From Bacteroidales bacterium UBA4243 (GTDB taxonomy: Bacteria > Bacteroidota > Bacteroidia > Bacteroidales > F082), in assembly GCA_002396205.1 (NCBI GenBank), contig DGXB01000115.1:1-8079 (forward strand): a stretch of DNA of 8,079 nt, written 5' to 3'. This document shows positions 1 to 6,394 of the stretch, piece by piece (the stretch's first letter is position 1; the number at the start of each line of letters is the position of its first letter). The translations under genes were made by a program, and so were the position numbers. The notes below the pieces were generated by a model. It had not been told where the DNA came from. It searched no databases and saw only the letters and a program-made list of their open reading frames with translations.

Positions 1-974
1 TGCGCTATGTGCTCACTGCCAATGCACCGGAAACTAAGGACAACAACTTCACTTGGAAAGACTATCAAGACCGCAACAACAACGAGCTGTTGGCCATCTT
101 CGGCAACTTCGTCAACCGCACCTTGGTCTTGACGCACAAATATTATGAAGGTGCCGTGCCAGCCTTGGGCAACCTCAACGAGACCGACCAAGCCGCCATC
201 GCCGAGATGAACGCCTACCCGAAGAAAATCGGCCATTTGATTGAGAACTACAAGTTCCGCGAGGCTTTGTCAGAATTGATGAATTTGGCCCGTCTCGGAA
301 ACAAGTATCTCACTGATAACGAGCCTTGGAAGCAAATCAAGACCGATCCCGAAAGAGTGAAGACCGTGATGGCACTGAGCTTGCAGATCGTGGCGCACTT
401 GGCCATCCTCAGCGAGCCTTTCCTGCCCTTCAGCGCGAAGAAGCTCCAGCAGATGATTGGTCTGAACGTCAATGGGTGGAACGATGCTGAAAACACGGTT
501 CTACTGCCCGAAGGTCATGTCATCAACCAGCCCGAGCTGCTGTTCGAGAAGGTGGAAGACAGCGTGGTGGAGGCCCAACTGAAAAAGCTCGAAGACACCA
601 AGAAAGCCAACCAACTCAACGCCTGGAAGCCTGCCGAGGTAAAACAGACGGTGAGTTTCGACGACTACATGAAGGTCGACATCCGCGTGGGCACCATCCT
701 CGAATGCCAGAAGGTGCCGAAGGCCGACAAGTTGTTGCAGTTCCTCATTGACGACGGCATAAACAAACGTACCATTGTCAGTGGTATCGCCAAGTATTAC
801 ACTGAGCCTGAGAAACTTGTGGGCAAGCAGGTGTGCTTCATCGCCAACTTCGAACCGCGCAAGCTGAAAGGCGTGGTGAGCGAGGGCATGATCCTTTCCG
901 CCGAGGACAAGGACGGCCGCCTCGTGCTGCTTACCCCGAGCGACTTGGTGGCGCCGGGATGCTCGGTGGGTTAA
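1..974 (+). CDS. metG: Methionyl-tRNA synthetase, C-terminal part (5' end outside window)
   Basis: This enzyme charges tRNA-Met with methionine in the cytoplasm. The window opens inside the gene: reading from base 3 gives RYVLTANAPETKDNNFTWKD, the stretch after the catalytic Rossmann domain that leads into the helical anticodon-binding domain. The HIGH and KMSKS catalytic motifs lie upstream and cannot be checked. From about base 651 to the stop there is an EMAPII/Trbp111-like tRNA-binding OB-fold, with DIRVGTILECQKVPKADKL, IVSGIA, NFEPRKLKGVVSEGMIL and a GRLVLLTP-type ending. Such a C-terminal appendage is common in bacterial MetRS and promotes dimerisation and tRNA binding. About 323 residues are visible, roughly half of the usual Bacteroidota length. 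It ends in TAA. The next gene, polA, is convergent, so metG is the last gene of its transcript here. No frameshift or internal stop is seen. Confidence 0.96.
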   Translation, partial: RYVLTANAPETKDNNFTWKDYQDRNNNELLAIFGNFVNRTLVLTHKYYEGAVPALGNLNETDQAAIAEMNAYPKKIGHLIENYKFREALSELMNLARLGNKYLTDNEPWKQIKTDPERVKTVMALSLQIVAHLAILSEPFLPFSAKKLQQMIGLNVNGWNDAENTVLLPEGHVINQPELLFEKVEDSVVEAQLKKLEDTKKANQLNAWKPAEVKQTVSFDDYMKVDIRVGTILECQKVPKADKLLQFLIDDGINKRTIVSGIAKYYTEPEKLVGKQVCFIANFEPRKLKGVVSEGMILSAEDKDGRLVLLTPSDLVAPGCSVG

Positions 975-1112
975 TGTCCTGCCACCCCTACGGGGTTTAT
1001 AACACCGTTTCATTATAGGCGAGGGTTCACACCCCCGCCTATTTGCTGCCATCCCTTCGGGATTTGGGAACCCCGAAGGGGTGACAGCTTCTGAGGCAGG
1101 TGGTGTAAACCC

Positions 1113-1140
1113 CTGCCGAAATACACGTGGTTATGCCCCC
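1113..1140 (+). repeat. 28-base direct repeat, copy 1
   Basis: The unit begins CTGCCGAAATACAC and ends GGTTATGCCCCC. It matches copy 2 at 1179-1206 in 27 of 28 bases; the difference is G versus A just after ATACAC. The two starts are 66 bases apart. The first bases of this copy also form the right arm of the 1095-1117 inverted repeat. Confidence 0.85.
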
Positions 1141-1178
1141 TGCCAGCAACGACACCTATCCGAGCTGGGGCTACATGG

Positions 1179-1206
1179 CTGCCGAAATACACATGGTTAT
1201 GCCCCC
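1179..1206 (+). repeat. 28-base direct repeat, copy 2
   Basis: This is the second copy of the unit at 1113-1140, differing at a single base. The copies have different upstream flanks (GTGTAAACC against CTACATGG), so the repeat boundary is sharp on the left. A shorter degenerate start, CTGCCGAAAAAACAC, follows at 1222-1236, just before the 3' end of polA. Confidence 0.85.
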
Positions 1207-1250
1207 CCGCAAACCGGCAGGCTGCCGAAAAAACACCGATTAGAAAACAA

Positions 1251-4112
1251 TCAATGTGCCTCCAGCCAATTGGCACCCGTATTCATCTCCACAACCACCG
1301 GCACCGACAAAGGCAAGGCATTCACCATTTTATCGTTAACGATGGCTTTCAAGTCATCGAGTTCGTCCAAGTGCGCGTCGAAAACCAATTCGTCGTGCAC
1401 TTGAAGTATCATCTTCGATTGCATCTTCAGCCGTTCCATCTCCTCGTGGATGCCAATCATCGCAATCTTGATCATATCCGCCGAGCTGCCCTGGATGGGC
1501 GCATTGATGGCGTTGCGTTCGGCAAAGCCGCGCACGACGCTGTTCGAGCCGTTGATGTCGCGCAGATAGCGACGGCGGCCCAAGATGGTCTCGGCATAGC
1601 CGCGTTCACGCGCCAGGGCGATGCTGCGGTTCATGTATTCCTTGATGCCCGCGTATTCCTCGAAGTATTTCTTGATGATGTCGGCGGCCTCGCTGCGCGA
1701 AAGCTCCATGCGTTCGGCCAAGCCGAAGGCCGACATGCCGTAGATGATGCCGAAGTTGACGGCCTTGGCACGGCTGCGTTGCTCCTTGGTGACCTCATTC
1801 ATCGGCACGTGGAACACCTTGGCAGCCGTGGCCGCGTGGATGTCGTGGCCGAGGTTGAAGTCGGCGACCATGGCAGGGTCCTGACTCAGGTGGGCGATGA
1901 TGCGCAACTCGATTTGGCTGTAGTCGGCGGCAAGGAGGGTGTATTGCTCGCTGCGCGGCACGAAGGCGCGACGGATTTCGCGACCTTTCTCGGTGCGCAC
2001 GGGAATGTTTTGCAGGTTGGGGTTGTTGGAACTCAATCGTCCCGTGGCGGTGACGGCTTGGTTGTAAGAGGTATGAATCAGCCCATCTTTCGGGTTGACC
2101 AAGGCAGGAAGCGCATCCAAGTAGGTCGACTTCAGCTTGGTGAACGAGCGGTAATCTAAAATCAAGCTGATGATAGGGTGTTTGTGGGCCAGTTTTTGCA
2201 GCACCTCTTCGCCCGTGGCATATTGTCCCGTCTTGGTTTTCTTGGCTTTCTCGTCGATTCTCAACTTCTCGAACAGCACTTCGCCCAACTGTTTCGGCGA
2301 GGCGATATTAAAAGGTGCGCCTGCCAGTTCGTAAATCTGTTCCTCGATTTTGTGGATTTCGCCGCCAAATTCATCGCTGATTTGCTGTAAGTTATGCGTG
2401 TCGATCTTCACGCCGTTGGCCTCCATGCGGCTCAGCACTGGCACGAGCGGCATCTCGATGTCGTAAAACAGTTTCTCTACACCGTTTTCTTTTAGTAAAG
2501 GCAATAGCTTTTCGTAAAGTTGCAGCGTGATGTCGGCATCCTCGGCAGCATATTCCTTGACTTGTTCGATGGGCACTTCGCGCATGGTCTTTTGTTGCCG
2601 GCCTTTGCCGATGAGGTCCTCGATGGGGATGGTGAGGTAGTTGAGGTAGACCTCGGCTAAGTAGTCCATGTTGTGGCGCTGCTCGGGTTCGAGGAGGTAA
2701 TGGGCCAGCATCGTGTCAAACATCGGACCTTTTACGTTGATGCCGTATTGCGACAGCATCGAAATGTCGTATTTCAGGTTCTGTCCGATTTTGAGGATAC
2801 TTTCGTCCTCGAACAAAGGTCGTAACAATTCCAGTTTTTTCTGGCATTCCTCGCGTTCGGCAGGCATGGGCAGATACCAGGCTTCATGTGCCTTGATGGC
2901 AAACGAAACGCCCACCAATTCAGCGTTGTAAACGTCGACGTTGGTCGTCTCGGTGTCGAAGACAATTTGTTTTTCCTTCGACAAAAGCTCCACCAATGCC
3001 TTGATGTCTTCATCGCTTTCCACTAGCTTATAGTCATGCGCGACGGTCTTGGCTGAAGCCTTGTCGGAGAAATCGAGCAGCCCTGTTCCGTCTTCGTCGC
3101 TTTGGTTGAAGAGGTCAAGCGAACTTGATGTGGAGAACAAGTCGGGCGTTTGGCTTCCCACTGCCCCCGTGGGTTGCCCCGTCCCCCTCTGAGAAGGGGG
3201 CAGGGGGGAGTCAACACGATTCTTTCCCTTATAATCCTCCAAAAACCGCTTTGCGAAGGTCCTGAACTCCAGTTCCTCAAACAAAGCCATCAGTGCAGGC
3301 ACATCAGGCTCTTTGGCCTTCAGTTCTTCTTCGTTGAACTCCACTGGGACCTCCAAGTTGATGGTAGCCAGCATCTTCGACATCAGTCCTTGCTCGGCAA
3401 AATTGACCACGTTTTCCTTTTGTTTGCCTTTCAGTTCGTCGGCATGGGCGATGAGGTTCTCGACGCTGCCGTATTTTTGCACCAAAAGGGCGGCTGTCTT
3501 CTCGCCGATGCCTGGAATGCCAGGGATATTGTCGGCGGCATCGCCCCAAAGACCAAGAATATCAATCAGTTGCTTTGGTTCTTGGATGCCATAGCGTTCG
3601 CACACCTCTTTTGGTCCCCAAACCTGTGCCGGTTCGCCGAATTTGGCGGGCTTGTAGAGCAATACCTTGTCGGTGACGAGTTGGCCGAAGTCCTTGTCGG
3701 GTGTCATCATGTAGGTGATAAAGCCTTGTCGCTCGGCCTTTTTCGACAGTGTGCCGATGACGTCGTCGGCCTCGTAGCCCTCCACGCCGTAGATGGGGAT
3801 GTTGAAGGCCTCGATGAGTCTTATAATATAAGGTATGGCATCGCGCAGGTCGTCGGGCATCTTCTCGCGGTTGGCCTTGTATTCGCTGTATTCGGCCTGT
3901 CGCTGTGCGGTGCCGGCCACGTCGAAGGCCACGCCGATGTGGGTCGGACGTTCGTTTTTCAGGATTTCGTAGAGCGAGTTCAAGAAGCCGATGATGGCCG
4001 AGGTATTGAGGCCTTTCGAGTTGATGCGGGGGTTCTTGTTCATGGCGAAGAAAGCCCTGTAAATCAGCGCGTAGGCATCCAAAAGGAAGAGTCGTTTCTC
4101 AGCGTTTTCCAT
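1251..4112 (-). CDS. polA: DNA polymerase I with 5'-nuclease, 3'-5' proofreading and polymerase domains
   Basis: This family A polymerase removes RNA primers and fills gaps in replication and repair. The protein is 953 residues. The N-terminal 5'-nuclease shows LFLLDAYALIYRAFFA, GVEGYEADDVIGTL, DKDFGQLV and DAADNIPGIPGIGEKTAALL. A linker at about residues 300-345 follows. The proofreading domain is intact: FDTETT (D386, E388), NLKYD and YAAED. The polymerase domain has DYSQIELR (motif A, D730), KAVNFGIIYG (motif B, F787) and QVHDELVFD (motif C, D907). Many bacterial PolAs have lost the DxE exonuclease residues; this one keeps them. The ATG at 4112-4110 (MENAEKRLFLLD) is preferred over an in-frame start at 4154, because the likely promoter -7 box at 4132-4139 lies between them and the family begins just before the LFLLDAYALIYR motif. 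The linker carries an unusual G/C-rich insert. The gene is convergent with metG and divergent from the T9SS gene. Confidence 0.97.
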   Translation of the reverse strand: MENAEKRLFLLDAYALIYRAFFAMNKNPRINSKGLNTSAIIGFLNSLYEILKNERPTHIGVAFDVAGTAQRQAEYSEYKANREKMPDDLRDAIPYIIRLIEAFNIPIYGVEGYEADDVIGTLSKKAERQGFITYMMTPDKDFGQLVTDKVLLYKPAKFGEPAQVWGPKEVCERYGIQEPKQLIDILGLWGDAADNIPGIPGIGEKTAALLVQKYGSVENLIAHADELKGKQKENVVNFAEQGLMSKMLATINLEVPVEFNEEELKAKEPDVPALMALFEELEFRTFAKRFLEDYKGKNRVDSPLPPSQRGTGQPTGAVGSQTPDLFSTSSSLDLFNQSDEDGTGLLDFSDKASAKTVAHDYKLVESDEDIKALVELLSKEKQIVFDTETTNVDVYNAELVGVSFAIKAHEAWYLPMPAEREECQKKLELLRPLFEDESILKIGQNLKYDISMLSQYGINVKGPMFDTMLAHYLLEPEQRHNMDYLAEVYLNYLTIPIEDLIGKGRQQKTMREVPIEQVKEYAAEDADITLQLYEKLLPLLKENGVEKLFYDIEMPLVPVLSRMEANGVKIDTHNLQQISDEFGGEIHKIEEQIYELAGAPFNIASPKQLGEVLFEKLRIDEKAKKTKTGQYATGEEVLQKLAHKHPIISLILDYRSFTKLKSTYLDALPALVNPKDGLIHTSYNQAVTATGRLSSNNPNLQNIPVRTEKGREIRRAFVPRSEQYTLLAADYSQIELRIIAHLSQDPAMVADFNLGHDIHAATAAKVFHVPMNEVTKEQRSRAKAVNFGIIYGMSAFGLAERMELSRSEAADIIKKYFEEYAGIKEYMNRSIALARERGYAETILGRRRYLRDINGSNSVVRGFAERNAINAPIQGSSADMIKIAMIGIHEEMERLKMQSKMILQVHDELVFDAHLDELDDLKAIVNDKMVNALPLSVPVVVEMNTGANWLEAH
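3157..3212 (-). repeat. G/C-rich repeat-like insert within the polA linker
   Basis: In the polA linker the codons for DSPLPPSQRGTGQPTGAV are unlike their surroundings. On the + strand the segment contains CCCCCT-ctgaga-AGGGGG (3183-3200), CCCAC-tgccccc-GTGGG (3157-3173) and a G-run (GGGGGCAGGGGGG, 3196-3208). The segment is read in frame and lies where no catalytic domain is interrupted. Palindromic G/C-rich elements of this look, often read as PLPPS-type peptides, occur dispersed in some bacterial genomes. That this is a copy of such an element is inference; only one copy is visible here. Confidence 0.5.
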
Positions 4113-4131
4113 TTTTTTCGTAATTTGAGGG

Positions 4132-4139
4132 CAAAAATA
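4132..4139 (-). promoter_or_regulatory. Candidate Bacteroidota -7 box for polA
   Basis: Read on the minus strand the bases are TATTTTTG, a full match to the Bacteroidota TAnnTTTG -7 consensus. It sits about 20 bases before the chosen polA ATG, implying a short leader. The -33 element is poor: GTTG copies exist upstream but at non-ideal spacing. The box excludes the longer polA start at 4154 if it is the only promoter. Confidence 0.5.
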
Positions 4140-4298
4140 ATCCTTTTTCTTCAACTTTATAGCAACGAAATGTCGTTTTGGAATGTTATCGCTTGGGCAT
4201 TGATGTTGGTGGGTCGCACATCCACTCAGTCACACGGCGAATCGGCTAATTGTTGGTGTGATTATCTAAAGTCGTTTTTTTGCTTTGAATGACGTTTT

Positions 4299-4331
4299 TT
4301 TGTTGTTTAATCGATTTTTTTCTTATTTTCG
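4299..4331 (+). promoter_or_regulatory. Candidate promoter for the T9SS-exported protein gene
   Basis: TATTTTCG at 4324-4331 matches TAnnTTTG with one change. It is preceded by TTTG at 4299-4302 (21-base gap) and TTG at 4303-4305 (18-base gap), within the range used by Bacteroidota housekeeping sigma factors. The surroundings are strongly T-rich. The implied start of transcription lies about 25-30 bases before the ATG at 4365. The rest of the 252-base divergent region (4113-4364) shows only a 6-bp TCACAC/GTGTGA inverted repeat (4230-4235, 4256-4261) of no clear meaning. Confidence 0.5.
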
Positions 4332-4364
4332 CAGACGAATATTAACCAATAAAAGCACGGAACA

Positions 4365-5921
4365 ATGAAAAAACTCCTACTGCTTCTCACTTTTGTCTTG
4401 GCCTTGGCGACACTTCACGCCCAAAACGGCAGCCAGAAAAGCGAAATGTACGAAATCATGTCGCATCGCATGGGGTATGGGTTCAACATAGAGAACTTCA
4501 TGCGGTAGCACGATGGCGACTTCATTTTTGCCACCTTCGTCTCCGAACAGCCCGCACCTGGCCAATGGTTGGGAAACGACTTGGGTAACATGTTCTACAA
4601 AATGTCGGCCACAACCCTCACCATCACCGACTCGTTGTTTGTGGACGACCCTGATGCTCCCTACTATCTCTTTGCCCCAAACCCTACTGGAGAGGGCAAC
4701 ATTAGGGCCAACTTCGAGTATGTCGAGCAATGCGACAGCACCTTCCTGCGCATTTGCCACTTCCCCGACAACGACCTCAACATCGATCACGACGATGACA
4801 TTCTGATGCCCGTGTGCGCAGGTTTCGCAGGCGGCAACTTCGACAGCCACATGATAGACTGCCGTGGCGATTTGATTATGAAATACACAACAATACGGCC
4901 CGACGGAGGCTACGACGAGTACATTGCCCGTTTTGGTACCGATGGAAGGCTGAAGCACCAAGCTCTGTATACTGAGAGCCAAACGATGGTGGTCCCAAAA
5001 CTACGGGTATTCAGTGAATCTCCCCTGCAATACTACCAATGGAGAAGCAACTCCGAGCAAAACCTCTCCGTCGTTGTGATGGATTCACTCTTCAACAAAA
5101 GCAACTTCATTTTTAATAAAGTGTTGAGTGAGGTGTATGTCGCGCCTCTTGTGACAGTCTATGAACATCTCAACTTCAATGTTGATACAGAGGTGCTTCC
5201 CATTGGTGGGAACGAAATACTGGTGGCCGCCCAATACACGTATGACACGAATTTCGACCCCATGGTGGCAGAGAATGGCGTGGCTGTGGCAAAATACGAC
5301 ATTCGCACAAGCCAATTGAAGGACTATGTCGTGTTCAACGATTATATGGGTTGGGCCAATAATGCGTCCTGCTTGGGATTGAAGAGAATGTCGGACGGCA
5401 CGGTCTACTTCCTGTATAATGAAGTGGGCTACCCCGATGAGAGCTTCATCGCGGTTAAGATGGACACCGACCTGAACGTGGAATGGAAACGTTTCTGCAA
5501 GATGAGCAGCATCAGATTCAGTGACCGTGTGCCTCTTTATTTCCCCATCTTGTATGAAGACGGACAAGGGGAAGAGCAGGGCATTTCGTGGGCAGCGTAT
5601 GGCTTAGATGCCAATGACGACTCGTACCTGGTCTATTTCCAGTTCAACCACGATGGCATTCCAGCTTCGGTGGAAAACGGGATGGAAGTGCGTCCCTACG
5701 CCTACTACCCCAACCCCGCCCAAGACCAACTCCGTCTGCAATACTCGCCCGATGTTGAGCCGGCCCAAATTGAGCTTTACGACCTGCAAGGCCGCCTCGT
5801 GCGCAGCCAAGGCTCGGGCCTCGAATGCCTCAACGTGCAAGGCCTCGCAGCGGGGCAGTATGTGATGAAGGTGACAATGACGGACGGAACGACATTTGCG
5901 GACAAAGTGGTGAAGGAATAA
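4365..5921 (+). pseudogene. T9SS-exported protein gene interrupted by one in-frame TAG (codon 48)
   Basis: The frame from the ATG at 4365 to the TAA at 5919-5921 is 518 codons before the terminator and open except for TAG at 4506-4508. Codons 1-47 encode a signal peptide (MKKLLLLLTFVLALATLHA, likely cut before QN) and a short mature start. After the TAG the same frame continues HDGDFIFATFVSE. The body has short repeated beta-rich patterns such as DGTVYFLYNE and VKMDTDLNVEWKRF, suggestive of a beta-propeller; its function is not recognised. The C-terminus is a typical T9SS type A sorting domain: YYPNPAQDQLRLQ, IELYDLQGRLVRSQ, LAAGQYVMKVTMTDGTTFADKVVKE. That domain implies export through the outer membrane and surface attachment or release. 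CAG to TAG is one transition, so a Gln codon is the likely ancestor. Restart codons downstream would lack the signal peptide. It could be a recent pseudogene, a readthrough gene or a sequencing error. Its own promoter looks intact. Confidence 0.8.
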
Positions 5922-5944
5922 GGACGAAATTTCGCAAAAAACGC

Positions 5945-5971
5945 TTGTTTTCAAAAAAAGTCGTACCTTTG
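5945..5971 (+). promoter_or_regulatory. Candidate distal promoter (P1) upstream of acpP
   Basis: TACCTTTG at 5964-5971 is a perfect TAnnTTTG box, with TTG at 5945-5947 and a 16-base gap. Transcription would start near 5978, leaving a leader of about 140 bases before acpP with a hairpin in its first 35 bases. It begins only 24 bases after the T9SS gene stop. Confidence 0.55.
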
Positions 5972-5993
5972 CCGCCGAAAACGAGTAATTATC

Positions 5994-6020
5994 GGTCGCA
6001 AGATGCGACTTTGGATTTTC
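5994..6020 (+). terminator. Small hairpin with T-rich tail: weak terminator or leader attenuator
   Basis: GTCGCA-aga-TGCGAC at 5995-6009 forms a perfect 6-bp stem with a 3-base loop, extended by a G-T wobble pair (5994/6010). It is followed by TTTGGATTTTC. The stem is short and the T-tract interrupted, so termination would be partial. It could end readthrough from the T9SS gene or attenuate the P1 transcript. Confidence 0.35.
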
Positions 6021-6032
6021 TTAGATAGCTGA

Positions 6033-6050
6033 TTGTCAACAAGATGACAA
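6033..6050. promoter_or_regulatory. 18-bp dyad TTGTCA-N6-TGACAA, candidate operator upstream of acpP
   Basis: The arms TTGTCA (6033-6038) and TGACAA (6045-6050) are perfect inverted repeats with a 6-base spacer. The dyad lies directly upstream of the proximal promoter's TTTG at 6055-6058, where a dimeric regulator could activate P2 or block RNA polymerase arriving from P1. It overlaps a tandem 8-base repeat (ACAAGATG twice, 6039-6054). No regulator can be named. Confidence 0.4.
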
Positions 6051-6054
6051 GATG

Positions 6055-6088
6055 TTTGCTTTTGGAAATGAAAAATGTCTTATCTTTG
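6055..6088 (+). promoter_or_regulatory. Candidate proximal promoter (P2) of acpP-fabF-rnc
   Basis: TATCTTTG at 6081-6088 is a perfect match to TAnnTTTG. TTTG occurs at 6055-6058 (22-base gap) and 6061-6064 (16-base gap). The implied start near 6095 gives an A-rich leader of about 25 bases without a Shine-Dalgarno site, normal for Bacteroidota. It is the best promoter in the window. Confidence 0.7.
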
Positions 6089-6120
6089 CGACTCATTTCA
6101 ACAACTAAAAAAAGAGAACT

Positions 6121-6363
6121 ATGTCAGAAATTTTGAATGAAATCACCCCGATCATTGCTGAAAAACTCGGCGTTGATCCTTCGGAAGTCACCATGGAAGC
6201 CAGCTTCACCAACGACCTCGGTGCCGATTCTTTGGACACCGTCGAACTGATGATGGAATTTGAAAAGAACTTCAACCTTTCCATCCCGGACGACCAGCAG
6301 GAGAACATCCAAACCGTTGGCGACGTTGTCAGACTCATCGAAAAGATGCGTGCTGCCAACTGA
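6121..6363 (+). CDS. acpP: Acyl carrier protein
   Basis: This protein carries growing acyl chains as thioesters on a phosphopantetheine arm during type II fatty-acid synthesis in the cytoplasm. It is 80 residues, the normal size for the family. The modification motif is GADSLDTVELMMEFE, with the phosphopantetheine serine at S37. The four-helix ACP pattern is complete, from EILNEITPIIAEKLGV through IPDDQQENIQTVGDVVRLIE, and the protein is acidic. The ATG follows an A-rich leader and a strong Bacteroidota promoter. fabF starts 31 bases after its TGA, so the carrier and the condensing enzyme that uses it should be co-transcribed, the usual Bacteroidota arrangement. Confidence 0.98.
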   Translation: MSEILNEITPIIAEKLGVDPSEVTMEASFTNDLGADSLDTVELMMEFEKNFNLSIPDDQQENIQTVGDVVRLIEKMRAAN

Positions 6364-6394
6364 TTTCCAATCAACTAACGAAATAAAGTCATTC

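Larger units (their letters stand above)
975..1250. repeat. Intergenic array of small palindromes and direct repeats between convergent metG and polA
   Basis: No gene is supported in these 276 bases. They contain a close series of inverted repeats: 984-996 (ACCCC-tac-GGGGT), 1015-1042 (11-bp arms with one mismatch around a 6-base loop), 1051-1063 (ATCCC-ttc-GGGAT), 1070-1082 (ACCCC-gaa-GGGGT), 1095-1117 (GGCAGG/CCTGCC) and 1215-1227 (CGGCAG-g-CTGCCG). CCCTTCGGG at 1053-1061 can also pair with 1072-1080, giving an alternative longer hairpin. A 28-base unit at 1113-1140 recurs at 1179-1206 with one mismatch, and a degenerate third start lies at 1222-1236. I infer a dispersed, REP-like intergenic element, which may also serve as a bidirectional transcription end. 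None of the hairpins is followed by a clean T-tract. Short open frames through the region are low-complexity by-products of the repeats. Confidence 0.75.

Noticed and set aside
501..1052. Minus-strand open frame (183 codons) opposite metG and the repeat array
   Set aside because: It overlaps the conserved tRNA-binding domain of MetRS and runs into palindromic repeats; no family features.
1113..1236. CRISPR array
   Set aside because: Only two good repeats with different lengths of intervening sequence, no third full copy, no cas genes, and the unit is part of a palindromic array.
1013..1404. Short open frames on both strands through the repeat array
   Set aside because: The peptides repeat because the DNA repeats (for example CRNTRGYAP and CRNTHGYAP); one runs into antisense polA. 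No start context.
1254..2159. Plus-strand open frame (301 codons) opposite the polymerase domain of polA
   Set aside because: Mirror of polA; His/Val/Asp-rich composition typical of an antisense frame, no domain, no promoter.
4113..4154. Upstream polA start adding 14 residues (MKKKDYF...)
   Set aside because: The extension has no family similarity and would place the likely -7 box inside the coding region.
3150..4292. Long plus-strand open frame (380 codons) opposite the 5' half of polA
   Set aside because: It is antisense to strongly conserved polA domains, its protein has no recognisable motif, and the opposite-strand openness follows from polA codon use.
4569..5921. Independent gene starting at 4569
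   Set aside because: The start would be a TTG in the middle of a conserved stretch, without promoter or signal peptide; the frame is continuous with the ATG and signal peptide at 4365 apart from the TAG.
5925..5934. Palindrome CGAAATTTCG just after the T9SS gene stop, as a terminator
   Set aside because: It has no loop, is A/T-centred and lacks a following T-tract on the plus strand.
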